DNA of 64,000 bases, taken from the NCBI GenBank assembly GCA_015680905.1, contig CM027380.1:51849001-51913000 (forward strand). The letters run 5' to 3'. Below, piece after piece: positions 22,246-33,219 of this stretch. A program made the translations under genes and the position numbers. The stretch is from Coptis chinensis (lineage: Eukaryota > Streptophyta > Magnoliopsida > Ranunculales > Ranunculaceae). The notes under the pieces are model-generated. The model saw only the letters and a list, made by a program, of their open reading frames with translations, ran no database searches and was not told the origin of the DNA. Every line of letters begins with the position of its first letter. Positions within the stretch are counted from its first letter, which is position 1.

Positions 22246-24734
22246 TGTAGGAACCGTTATGGTTGCAGTTGTAGGAACCGTTATGGTTTCGCCGAATGAT
22301 TTACTACGAACCGTGAAACACCCACGCGCAGCGGAATAAGGGGTGTCATGGTTTGGTTAGAAATTTACCTTTTAGATCAGCTTCTTGATATCTCTGAAAA
22401 TCCAATAGCTATGAATCCGAATCAACCTCTTGATCTTCTGTTGTATTCTTATGCACAGAGTGGACGTTGTGTGGGCAATGATCTACCAACCTCTCGTTTC
22501 CCACTTGGCATCTATCACTCTAAAAAATGGAACCGATTTTGGATCTATTTTTCTTGAGCAAAACCTTGATTTTTCTTGTGTAGAAAAAATGGCCAGAGAA
22601 AGAGGTTTTCTTTCTATAGGCTACAACAGGGACCATGATGAGAAATTAGGGTTAGGCCTCCTGCCGGGCTTGGGCTTCCCATGTTTGCCCAGAACACACG
22701 GCCCAAGTCCGTCAACAAATGGCTTATTCCACTAAAGTCCATTGTTGCACTACCGCCCTAATCCCAAATTACGTGTCAGCGTTTATGGGCACCATATTAT
22801 ATGCTCATTGGTCTCCCCATGTTTAAGATATTGAATGCCCGTTGATTAAGTCAAGTTACTAACAACTACATTAATCAACTTCTTATGTCCTTGAGTAGTA
22901 CCACTCAACCTCATTGTCATGCCGGATCAAATCCACCTACAGGGTTTACATGATAATCTTTATGAGCTCCTCAAGGGGACATCATCATCCCGACTTCTTG
23001 CGGGACAAGGATTCCTTCTATAATCAACAACACACCTTACATACAATGTCATTACCCAATCCATCGAGTTTGTTGATTCATAAATGAATCTCACTCATTG
23101 ATGATTGAAAGCAATGTACAATGCACGTAAGTGCCCGTTATTATATCCAGATTAAAAGGACAAGCATCCATAATAACATAGGCATCTGTTCTCTTATATA
23201 GTCAGTATAAAGAGAGACAACCTCACTTGGTCCTGTTCAATACGCACAAAGTGTACTAGTGTAATCCTATAGTCAAGATAGACTAATACCATATTATACT
23301 ACGACCGTACCAATGGTTTGTCCAAATCTATCTAGGTTGTGAACGATTACTTATATTTTATAAGGTACTGATGATATGATCTTCTGTGTGTCACCACACA
23401 CCATATCATCTACAAAATAAAGTATTATACACATGTATATAACTAATAATATATATAATATGCATAACATTTGCCCATATGATTCTCATTCAAAATATAA
23501 AGAATTAGAGTTAATACAAAAGTAATGCTTTTAGTATATAACCCTATCAGCAGTATACAAACCTTGAAAACCATGCACAGCGGAATAAAGGTTCTCATGA
23601 TTTTGTTTAGAAATTCATACCTTTAGATCAGCTGTGATATCTCTGAGAATTCAAGATCTACGAAATCAGCAACCTCTTGATCTTCTGTTGTATTCATATC
23701 CTTAAAATGGATGTTGTGTGGGCAACGATCTACCACCCTTTCTTTATCTTTTTGCCTCTCATTTTCTAATCAAGTGAATAGTGAATCAGCAAAGAAGAAA
23801 AAGTTTCTTTATATAGGCTACAACAGGGACCATGAGGAGAAATTAGGGTTGGTCCTCCTGACGGGCATGGGCTTCCTATGTTCGCCCAGAACATATGGCA
23901 CCAGTCCATCAATAAATGGATTATTCTACTAAAGGACATTGTTGAACTACCACCCTAATCCCAAATTACGTTTATGGGCTCCATATTATATGCTCGTTGA
24001 TCTCCCCATGTTTAAGATATCGAATGCCCGATGATTAAGTCAAGTTACTGACAACTACATCAACTTCTTATTTCCTTGAGTAGTACCACTGAATCTCATT
24101 GTCATGTCAGATTAAATCCACCTGCAAGGTTTACATGACAATCTTTATGAGCTCCTTAAGGGGACATCATCATCCCGACTTCTTGCAGGACACGGATTCC
24201 TTCTATAATCAACAACACACCTTACATACAATGTCATTACCCAATCCATCGAGTTTGTTGATTCATAAATGAATCTCACTCCTTGATGATTGAAAGCAAT
24301 GTACAATGCACGTAAGTGCCTGTTATTATATCCGGATTAAAAGGACAAGCATCCATAATAACAGAGGTGTTTGTTCTCTTATATAGCCAGTATAAAGAGA
24401 AACAACCTCACTTGGTCCTATTCAATACACACAAAGTTTACTAGTGTAATCATGTAGTCAAGATAGACTAATACCAGATTATACTACAACCGTACCAATG
24501 GTTTGTCCTAATCTATCTAGGTTGTGAACGTTTACTTATACTTTATAAGGTATTGATGATATGATCTTCTGTGTGTCACCACACACCATATTATCTACAA
24601 CATAAAGTATTAGATGTATGCATATAACTAATAACATATATAATATGCATAACATTTGCCCATATGATTCTCATTCAAAATATAAAGAATTAGAGTTAAT
24701 ACAAAAGTAATATTTTTAGTATATAACCCTATCA
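22246..24734 (-). mobile_element. S2: solo LTR of S family, split by S3
   Basis: S2 consists of 22246-22269 plus 23555-24734 (about 1.2 kb), starting TGTAGGAACCGTTATGG and ending ATATAACCCTATCA. It is flanked by the perfect duplication ATGGT (22241-22245 and 24735-24739). The unoccupied site can be read in A0 at 8687-8706 as CCCATTCTCATGGTGAACT with one ATGGT. No internal region or ORF. A TATA-like TATATAAAG lies on the minus strand at 23808-23818. Confidence 0.95.
22270..23549 (-). mobile_element. S3: solo LTR of S family inside S2
   Basis: 1,280 bp, again TGTAGGAACC ... CCCTATCA, flanked by the perfect duplication GCAGT (22265-22269 and 23550-23554). The 24 bases before it are the first 24 bases of S2. 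This shows a same-family insertion into an existing solo LTR. Confidence 0.95.
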
Positions 24735-25053
24735 ATGGTGACTGAACTACTCTCTAGAATTGAATCTTTTTAATACAACCATTCTATACTAACACATAAT
24801 GTCTTTATCACAGGTTTAATCAAACCCCTCTAATAGAGGTTTAGCTATGGTTCATTAGACTATTATGTAATAAATAATAAAAAGAAGAAGAAGACATAAT
24901 AGAAAGAAGACTTGTATTGAAAATAACTTGAATTGTATTAATGGTGTCTAGGCTAATAAAATATAAACTAGGTTAAACTAAAGAGAAGAGGTAGGTGTGT
25001 AAATTATTCTAACTAATGGAAATGGAGTGAGTTTGAGTTTTTCCTTAGTCCTC

Positions 25054-25062
25054 TTTATATAG
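25054..25062 (-). promoter_or_regulatory. TATA box of A1 5' LTR
   Basis: Minus strand TATATAAAG inside TCTATATAAAGAGG. The identical box lies in the A4 LTR at 47621-47629, followed there by the same GAGGGTTA. Confidence 0.6.
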
Positions 25063-25650
25063 AAGAGGGCTAGGTTTACAATTTTGTGCAAAAGGGATTT
25101 AGAGCTATGTTTCCGGCCATTAAATCAAGCCCAAAACTTAATTACTTAAGTTCAAAAAAGGTTTATCTGCTAGATATTGATGCAGTAGCCTTTTCATCCA
25201 CTTTTACTTCTCTTATTCGATCAAGGCCTAAACCATTAGAAAGCCCTTTTCGATCCGGTTGTTTTGACATATAGTAGGCCCCATTCCGAGGTCTGAGTCT
25301 AAAGATACGGCCTGTGGAAGTTCTGTTAACTTTTATACTCTATTTTTGCTCGCATTAACTTTGACTTTTCAGCTATGACTGGGCTTTAAAAAGGGTTTTT
25401 CTCCTTGAAACTTGGGCTTTAACTATAGAACTTCTTAGCAACCGTATTTCTTCACATAAGCTTTAACCATAGGCTTTTTCTCCTTTGCTCCTTTCTCTTG
25501 CAAAAGTGACGTATTTCTTCACATAGTTGACTCCAAGACCTGAAATATACAAAAGTAAGTAAACAGTACTAACTCTTATTTATTATAAACATAATTGGTC
25601 TAAATGTTATATTATTAACGGGTTAAAACTACAGTTTTGGGCTCTTATCA

Positions 25651-27062
25651 GCGGGAACTGACAAAACGATCATTGCAGCATGCTCTGCACAAAGACGTAA
25701 AGTTGTAAAAGTCGACGTGGGCCTATATGGACCCACAATAGGTCAAAGGACGTTGCCCCCATCACTGATGTGGAATCTTCATTATCTTGTCCATAATTGG
25801 AGACAAGATGAGTGGAGATAATAATGATAGAGAAAAAGGCAAGTGGAAGACAAAGTGGAGCACTTATCTATTTGTTTAAGGGAATTGGACTGAGCACTCA
25901 TATTTGGTAATCATTCCATTCCATGAGATAAATGTAAAAAGAAAAGCAAAATAATTCATTCCATGTTTTAGTTTTAGTTTTTAGAGAGAAAGCGTGTAAG
26001 TCTTTAATGGAGTCATCTCCATAGTTGTAGATATAAAAACTTCTTCTTCTTCTTCTCAACCTAATTTTCTTCTTCTTTCTTCTTCTTGTTTTTAGTTCAT
26101 ACCTCCAATGATCATGAGCTAAAACCCTCCCTTGTGGAGGGTTAATGATGTTGATGTGAGGAGAAGCTCCATTAATGGAGTCTTTCATTACTTAGTTTTT
26201 CACAAGCTTGTTTTCAATATTAACTCCAAAATAGTTGATGTTGATGACAAGCTAGGACTTGTTAGGGTCTTCTAGAGATAGAAGACCATAACAACTCCTC
26301 ATGCTAGTAGGTTTTCTTAGAGATAAGTTAAATCCACTAGGGATCAAACTCTAATTATTTTCGGGTTTGTCTACGAATGAACCCAAGAATGATTATAGTT
26401 TTTGTAATGAAGTCTTTAGAAATGGTACTTATCCTTGCATGAGTGGAGTTAACTCTCCACATCTTTCTCTCTCTATTTCTCTTTGTGTAAGTAGGTAAAA
26501 ATCAAGTTTGTAGGTTATAAGTTAAAATAAAAGTAATTCAAGTGTAGTATAAGAACATCAAAATCCTTTGCTCATTAAGGTTTCTTGTGGTTATTTGAGT
26601 GAATTTGTGAACAATTGCTTCAATGTTAGGCATGGGAAGAACCCTTGCTCAAGCTAATTATAACATAACTTGAGAGCAAGGTAATTAATATAAATCAGCT
26701 GAAGCTTGATATCATACGCCATAATCAATCCCTATATATACTTGAAGAAACCACGAGAGCAGGCAGCCTCGGGAACTAGCAAAGAGAAAAGAAAGAGAAG
26801 AACATTACAAAAGATAGAGAAAGGCCGAGAGTAGAAGAGAGGGAAATAAGAGAGGAACCTCAACTTGTGGTAACAACAGGTTATATCTTTTGAGAGGTTG
26901 AGGTTTGGAGCAACACAGGAGCTGAAGAAGAAGGCAGAAGCTTGAAGCAAGGAATAAAAGAATTCACTGTTTACATGAGTTTATGTATCCCTTACTATAG
27001 TTTTTGTCTAATTAATATTATGTGTAGCTAAATTCCAAGCTAGGGCTTAGCTGAAGCCTTAG
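25651..27062. other. Spacer between A1 and A2, unexplained
   Basis: No gene recognised. It holds a TATA-like ATATAAAAAC near 26030 followed by a CTT-rich tract (26040-26095), a short inverted repeat ACCCTCCCTTGTGGAGGGTT near 26125, and AG-rich sequence at 26760-26870. A TATA followed by a CT-rich leader is LTR-like, but I found no second copy or termini. The 96- and 72-codon frames on the minus strand follow the low-complexity tracts. Confidence 0.35.
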
Positions 27063-27067
27063 ACTAG

Positions 27068-28376
27068 TGATAGGTTATTATTTTATACTTCTATTGATGA
27101 ACAGTAGGTTAAAGATGCGTGAACAATAGATTTATGATGGAAAAACAGTAGATATAATACTCTCAATATCGTAGAAATAATGAGGAGTAGTCGTGTTCGG
27201 TCCATTCTAGTAGTACGTTACTTGAATACAAGTTTAGATTAGATAGATGTTTTACTAATGAGAGTAAAAATAGTAGATTTGAGATACTAAAATATTAAAT
27301 TTAAATGATAGGAGAAGATATAGAGAAGGTTAGTCTGCCACGCAATTCGATTGACCATTAGGTTGATTATCGAATTGCCTATTGATCCCTAGTGAACACC
27401 AAGTCGTCTCGGATCAAAGTTTCACTAGCTTGAGAGTTTAGCTCCACCATAAATCTCTTTGGTGGTTGCTATAAACTCTACTTCTCCGTTATGAGCTCTA
27501 TCTCTAGACACTCACAACGAAGAACTTGACGCTCTTTATGCAAAACAATAAATACTAATGGCTAGTCATCCTCACGTGGCTTCATAAACCTCCTCTAATG
27601 GAGGTTTAGCCGTGTTTCATTGGAATCATATTAACTAAACAATAATAATAAGACATAATGTAAAAACAAGAATTTAATTGAAGAACTAAAGCTTTTTATT
27701 GCTGGGAATTAATGGTGGCTACAATTATAAAACTATTCTAACCTTAAACTAAACTGAAACTCATAATAAACTAAGGGTTGAGAGAAAAGAAGAGGAGAGG
27801 AGTGTTTAGCCTTAACCCACTTTACATAGGAGAGGGTTAGGGTTACATTTTCTTGCATGGGCCAAAAAAGGGGACTTTGGGCCTCTAAAGTGAGCCCAAA
27901 GTCCATTAGGTTAAGTCTAAAGAGGCCACAGCTGCTGGAAACTACTTACATGCCCTTTTTATCTACTTTTATAGCTCTGATTGGGGCAAGGACAGGTCCA
28001 TTGGAAAGTTGGATTCGAGTCGGTCCTTTTGACATAAAGTAGGCCCAATTCTGAGGCCCAAGTCCAAATATATGCCCATTTGAAATTCTGATGGCTTTTT
28101 ATCATTTTTCTACCGAATTGACTTTGACTTCCCAGCTTTGACTGGGCTTGAAAAAGGCTTTTCTTCTTGATTCTTAGGCTTTAAACATAGAACTTCCTCA
28201 ACAATCATCTTGACTCATTTGCCATGCGAAAGTGGTGTCTTTAGTCGCCTAATCAGCTTCAAGACCTGAAATGCACAAAAACAAGTAAACTGTACTAACT
28301 TTCATTTAATATAAACATAATTGGCCTAAACATAATATTATTAAGGGATTTAAATTACACTTTTGGGTGCTTATCA
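27068..28376 (-). mobile_element. A2 3' LTR
   Basis: 1,309 bp; minus strand TGATAAGCACCC at 28376 to CTATCA at 27068. A polypurine tract adjoins its start, proving it is the 3' LTR. The outer flank before 27068 is ACTAG (expected target duplication); the other side is not in view. Confidence 0.9.
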
Positions 28377-28390
28377 CACCACCCCCAAAC
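28377..28390 (-). other. A2 polypurine tract
   Basis: Minus strand GTTTGGGGGTGGTG directly before TGATAAGC of the 3' LTR. This is the expected plus-strand primer of Athila elements and the reference for the internal look-alikes. Confidence 0.8.
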
Positions 28391-30176
28391 AACATTTTGC
28401 TTGTCCTCAAGCAAAGACGAGAAATAAAAATATATAAGTGACCAAAAATGTGGTCCTAACTAATCTCGTTTCGCAGAGTGCGATTGCATTGACCATATGC
28501 AATAAGGCCTTAAACCACTAGGAATTTCCTAGTGGATGAGTTATAACCTCGTGAGGGTTTTCTAGAGAAGGTACTCACAAACTTCATTTATACTACAACG
28601 ACTAAGAGATAAAAATAATATTTCCTAATTAATCTCAGATATCTATACATCTCAATAACAATATAGTAATAACAGTTATTTCAAAACCTAAGCTAATACA
28701 CGCGTAATAACCAAATCATCTAAAGATAAACATGTATGCAATGAACTATGTTATGAAATACAATGGCAGGTCCATTTCTGAAACTTTTATAATAGTGTCC
28801 TTAAGTAGGTCCTCACAATTTGTCAAGACAAAAATACTCTGATTTTTCCACTCAAGTTTTTCTCACTCCAGTGTGCAATGAGCACACATTTCCTCACAAT
28901 CTCAATGACGTCCAAAGGAGCCAAGGTCGATCAATCACATCTACCACTTACTATCACACCAAATTAATCCTAATTGAGCTAGAGGTCTTTATTAGGTGAT
29001 ATGGGGCTGAGGTGATGGTTTAAGAAGAAACATAATGGATATTCAAATAAACAAGTCTAAGATAATAGTGTCTTCAATTACATGTAACTAAAGAAAACTT
29101 TGTTATTACTTTTCTTCTACACTTAGTTTCCATCCTTAGCCCTTTTTGTTTTAGCTTTTTTATTCTAGTTTTTGGAGTTCTAACTTTTTTATTTTATTTT
29201 CTTTGGATGGAAACTTATTTTCTTTTTCTTTTTTGAAGCAACTATCTAATTTTGGTTTTCCACAGGTCTTTCTCTTTATTTTCTTTACTTCATCATATTT
29301 CTTAGACTCATTCAAGATGGGTAGGTTTATTTTTATTTTTATTGTGTTTAAAGATGGGTAATGGATTTGTGGTTGTGAAAAGGCTAATGAAAAGGCTCAG
29401 TGGGGCAACTAATGCATAATAATAATTACTTGTAGGTATGAATTTTTATATATATCGATCCAAAGAGGCCCTAAATTCTCGCTTAGGATATGGTATGGTG
29501 ATCAAGCAAGTGGTTATGTGACTTCTCTATTCGGATTTTACTTCTCTTTTGTGTCATCACTCAGATATTCACTCATATGAGGCTTTTAGGCTAGATTCTC
29601 ATAGGATATGTAAAATTAAGATGTTTAACCTAGGTCTCAGAAAAATACTGCCAAGTACACTCATATATGCTGATGCAAGATGTTAATGAAAAGATGTAAT
29701 GACTATTACCTATATATTAACCTAAGTTACTAAGAACTACACTTAATTCTATTGCTACTTGAGATTTCTAGACTAATATCATCATAGAAAAGGAAATAAT
29801 ACCATTATCCTAAGTCATAGTATAAACTATTTTATGTTTTTTCTATATTTTTATACAACAAATAATATATAATATACAACCTAACATGTGCTTAAACATT
29901 TACAACATATTTTTATACCACCCCCAAACAGAATCATGTTTTGTCCCCAAAGTATGGAATGAAAAGGAAAGGATAGAGAGTACCATAAAAACATGCTTGT
30001 AAATGGGAGCACCTATAAAAGAAAGTTAAATAATACAAAATATAAAGAAATAAAATGCAAACGCAACTCCTATATGAGTTCCATCCATTACGGAGCTAAC
30101 AGGAAGTAAAAATCGCTTGGGACATAAGTGGACTCTAATAGGAAATTATAAATATTACCATATATAGTTGTGCTAA
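28391..30176 (-). other. A2 3' noncoding region
   Basis: No gene. 28437-28583 is shared with A7 (56280-56470), including the hairpin TTGCAT-TGACCAT-ATGCAA at 28484-28502. 29090-30170 is shared with A1. A second polypurine-like motif is at 29918-29929, about 1.5 kb from the terminal one, and its flank (TTTTGTCCCCAAAGTATGG) resembles the flank of the terminal tract (TTGCTTGTCCTCAAGCAAAG). Confidence 0.6.
29918..29929 (-). other. Polypurine-tract-like motif after A2 extra ORF 2
   Basis: Minus strand GTTTGGGGGTGG followed by TATAAAAA. 12 bases identical to the terminal tract. Confidence 0.5.
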
Positions 30177-30649
30177 TCAGACATTATCCTCCCTTTGTTC
30201 CTCATTTGTGAAATGAGGTTCCTTCAAGTCTTGACAGTCGATGACCACTTTCCATGCCTTCATTCTGTTTTCATCTACCCTAGCCAAACTATTAAGTGCA
30301 ATTTCGTCGGACGGGGTATATGGGGCTATTAGGTGAGGTTGAATGCGCCAGCTCGGCCAAACCATAGTGTGCAAAGAACTGACTATGAACAAGAAATTAA
30401 GTACTTAGTCAGTAAACAAGGTTTGTCATCTAACATCACTATGAGTCTGTCTTCTCCCTGTAAGCATGTAAAGAATTCACCATGCTCATAAAAATATTTA
30501 ATAAAGGTAGGAGAATAAGTTTGATCAGGTCTTACCAGTAGGGTGTACCATTCGTACTCCATTATCATGTCATCAAAGTAAGCACCATACTTGTTATTGA
30601 GAAATAGATCCTCAAAAGACTGTTCCGGTATAATTTTTGGAGTAGCCAT
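30177..30649 (-). pseudogene. A2 extra ORF 2, internally deleted
   Basis: ATG at 30649: MATPKIIPEQSFEDLFLNN, parallel to the A1 extra ORF start. It continues with YSPTFIKYFYEHGEFF, breaks near 30390, and resumes with MVWPSWRIQPHLIAPYTPSDE and the end KEPHFTNEEQREDNV. Compared with A1 (16189-17095) about 130 codons in the middle are missing. A GC-rich leader lies just upstream (30736-30850) and a polypurine-like motif downstream. Plant transposon-protein type; function unknown. Confidence 0.6.
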
Positions 30650-30735
30650 AGCAACCAAGTAAAGAAAAGAACTACTGGAAGTGTTAGAAAAAGAACCTGG
30701 AAATCCGAGCCTGAATGCTTGTGGTAAGGGCTTGT

Positions 30736-30850
30736 GCGCATTTTGAATATACCTTTGGTGGGCGCGGGGCGCGATAAAATAAGAAGATGATAACAATTAT
30801 ATTAGGGTTGCGCGCGTTCTAAGTGTTCTTGTGGAGGGTGCGTGCGCGCT
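30736..30850 (-). other. GC-rich leader before A2 extra ORF 2
   Basis: Minus strand AGCGCGCACGCACCCT (30835-30850) is identical over 16 bases to A4 49179-49194, which lies before gag. Further tracts CGCGCGCAACCC and TCGCGCCCCGCGCCC follow. The ORF start is about 90 bases on; GCATTCAGG near 30708 is also shared with the A4 and A5 gag leaders. Confidence 0.55.
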
Positions 30851-31829
30851 CTGAGATGCAACGATGTGTTTAGGGATTTTAGTTATGGAAGAGCATGCTT
30901 AGAAATTGTTTTTATAGTGTTTGGTTTCTAAGTCTAAGGCCAGATAGTTACTAAATAAAAAGATGTGCAAAAACATACTTTAAGGAATAGTTTCTAACAC
31001 AAGAATTCTATTTCAGTTTTGGAATTTCTATATATGATTAGCTTTTGAAATTCCCTGAAATTTTGATATTTCACGAAATATAAGGTTACTAATTACATTA
31101 TGGATCCCACTGAATAAATCTAGGCCCAATGAGTTTATATTTTGGCCCAAAGACTTATAAAAATGTGATTTAAAGCATGCAAATTCATACATACACATTA
31201 TTTTGAATAGGACAATGCGGAAACAACGTTACCCACATTAAATAGATCAATCCTACACAAGGATCGATCTTTCTCACTAGACAAGACTTCAACACCCTCC
31301 AAGAAATATCCCAACACTTCTCAATATCAAATAACAAGCATATAAAGTAAATGAGTTAATGTAAAAGAAGAACAAACCACAAGATGAGATATATCGTGGT
31401 TCGGCAATTTGGCAACGTCCACACTGCGAGTTCCAAGCTTTCCTTGATGTCCAGAGTAACAGATTACAAGTCTCTCAATTTACTCACAAAGAATGAACAC
31501 TCAACTCACACAGAATTGCTCTCTTATAATCTCTCTCTTTCTTGGTTTTGGTTAGGTTAGGTTTCTACATAAAAAACCTATATTTATACTACTTCAGAAA
31601 ACTTCCGAAATAAGTCAAATTCGTGCTGAAATACGGTGGAGCGTGACCTGCGCCCATGTGAAGGCAAAAGGGAGTGCAGGGTACGCTAAAGAGCCTGGAA
31701 GTCAACCAAAGCATGAGCGCGACCCGCGCCATTTTCAAGGCAAAAGGGAGCGCAGGGTGCGCCCTATATGAAAAAAGCAAAAATCACCCTTTTTCTCTAC
31801 ACATATACATTGTGCTAAATTTAAATATA

Positions 31830-31841
31830 CCACCACCAAAC
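31830..31841 (-). other. Polypurine-tract-like motif after A2 extra ORF 1
   Basis: Minus strand GTTTGGTGGTGG followed by TATATTTAA; one base from the consensus. The G13 run lies immediately upstream in sense (C-run on the minus strand). Confidence 0.4.
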
Positions 31842-32097
31842 AATTTGAGAGGGGGGGGGGGGGAGGGGGTTCATGTAGTAGTTATGTAAAATACCTAAAC
31901 ATGCTGATATGCAACATAAACTATATGGTAAAGAATATGTGATTAATCATGCATTAAATTTAACAATACGTGCATAGTAAAGCAATCACATAAACAGTTA
32001 AATACTAACTACTTAACTAAAGAAAATGCAATAAACAAATAATTAAACTAAGGTACAACTACGGAAATTAAATAGCTATTACAGGACAAAAATAAAT

Positions 32098-33219
32098 CTA
32101 AATCAAATGCATCACAACAATACAAGAAATAAGAATATATCCCTGAGAAGAAGATGGTCCAGAACCATCAGAACGACGACGACGATGACGATGACGATGC
32201 TCACGTCTAGAGTCAGAAGAAGAAGGCGAACCTCCGAGCTAGGGCAAACATCTCAAGATATCAGCCTGAAAAGCTGCCTGCGCATCCCGGTATTGGTTTT
32301 ATGCCTCTTCCATATTCTCCAGAGAATTAAGCATGTCACCGAGGTTAACATCCAAGGTACGGATGTTTTGCTCTAAGGTTTGGTGCTGAAGTTGAATAGA
32401 GTGTACACATCCCGCTATGGATTAGTGAAAAATGTGCAAAATCAGAGAAACACGATCCATAGCATTCTTAGCAAAACAACCAAGATAGTCATCTTCTTCA
32501 TCCTGATCTATACCAACACCCCTCTCTTCAGGCAATGTCTAATTCCATTGGACACATTCACTATACCCCTTTGCATTTGAGTGAAGCTTAATTTGAGTCC
32601 TATGTGAATCAGGCACGTAACCCCAAGATAACATAATCTTAGTTACTAAAATTGGTAGGGGTGCAGTGGTCAGGCCTACAACTATAAGCTCTTCATGTAG
32701 AAAATGAATGAGGCAAAAACCATGCCTCCTGTTCTGCAAAACCCAAAGGACGTGCAGGAATGACAAGTTGATGTCACTCAGCTTTGAGGTGCTACAGATG
32801 TTCTTGCCTAGCCATTGCGTAAGAGCCAACTGGTTAATCCTAACTGACTGTAGCCTTGCACAATGAGAGCGACTGTTGTATCGACCCTTGAACAGTGTCT
32901 CTAGCATCAATTGATGCACTATATTAAACTAGGATCTCTGTAAGGTCAAGGTGACCTATTTTGCGGGCATCCCAGTGATAGATGCTAGCAAATTGTGCGT
33001 CACATCCATTTCAACTCTGTCCAAATCCACAAACAGCCTCCCTAAATAAGTTTTCCTCTTATTACGATAAAATCTTAAAACCAAATCCTCATGGTAGTAC
33101 TCATCAGTAAAGAACCACATCATATCCCACCCTCTAGCACGCATCTCAGTACCATAGAATGGCTGGAATTGCTCCGCGTTGAATGCGAATTCTGGCATGA
33201 TTTGTACTAGTCGAGCCAT
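32098..33219 (-). pseudogene. A2 extra ORF 1, plant transposon-protein type, broken
   Basis: ATG 33219 opens MARLVQIMPEFAFNAEQF, then RARGWDMMWFF, LVLRFYRNKR and LASITGMPAK. The R-x-W ... FY ... GMP layout is typical of the plant transposon-protein domain of Athila-like elements. A TAG follows at about 32958, and the frame continues (32539-32919) to a helix with heptad pattern (HQTLEQNIRTLDVNLGDML, near 32340-32390) and an Arg-rich tail RREHRHRHRRRR (32170-32215), possibly nuclear-localising. Stops at 32958, 32940, 32430, 32300 and 32240 break it. It lies between integrase and extra ORF 2. Confidence 0.6.

Larger units (their letters stand above)
15086..25650 (-). mobile_element. A1: Athila-type element lacking RT and integrase
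   Basis: On the minus strand: 5' LTR (21776-25650, with two nested LTRs), primer site, gag (20450-21596), gag-protease linker (19607-20317), protease remnant (19142-19606), an ORF of unknown function (18548-19141), conserved noncoding blocks, an extra ORF (16189-17095) and 3' noncoding sequence to 15086. RT, RNase H and integrase, about 3 kb in A2, are absent, with no scar of insertion. The 3' LTR is missing; the LINE or an older break removed it from view. Confidence 0.85.
21776..25650 (-). mobile_element. A1 5' LTR with nested insertions
   Basis: Minus-strand LTR: TGATAAGAGCCC at 25650 to ATATCA at 21776. Without the nested 2,494 bp (S2, S3 and their duplications) it is about 1.38 kb. It matches A0, A2, A4 and A5 LTRs. 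A TATA box (minus TCTATATAAAGAG) lies at 25051-25063. The left end adjoins the primer site. The outer flank after 25650 begins GCGGG, the expected target duplication. Confidence 0.9.
30650..32097 (-). other. A2 interval between extra ORFs 1 and 2
   Basis: No gene. It holds the GC-rich leader (30736-30850), a segment at about 31140-31800 absent from A1 that looks like an insertion (ATCGTGGTTCGGC at 31392-31404; CT-rich 31530-31560; two GAGCG-GACC-CGCGCC units at 31631-31760), a run of 13 G at 31851-31863, and a polypurine-like motif at 31830-31841. Confidence 0.5.

Noticed and set aside
22246..24734. Two tandem LTRs of one element (2-LTR form)
   Set aside because: The GCAGT duplication and the detached first 24 bases show one solo LTR inserted in another.
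31851..31869. G13-A-G5 run as a quadruplex or telomeric remnant
   Set aside because: It is a single homopolymer tract without telomere-type repeats; it may also be length-uncertain in sequencing.
32107..32376. Plus-strand Arg/Thr-rich ORF
   Set aside because: Antisense of the coil and Arg-rich tail of A2 extra ORF 1; the minus strand has the coherent reading.
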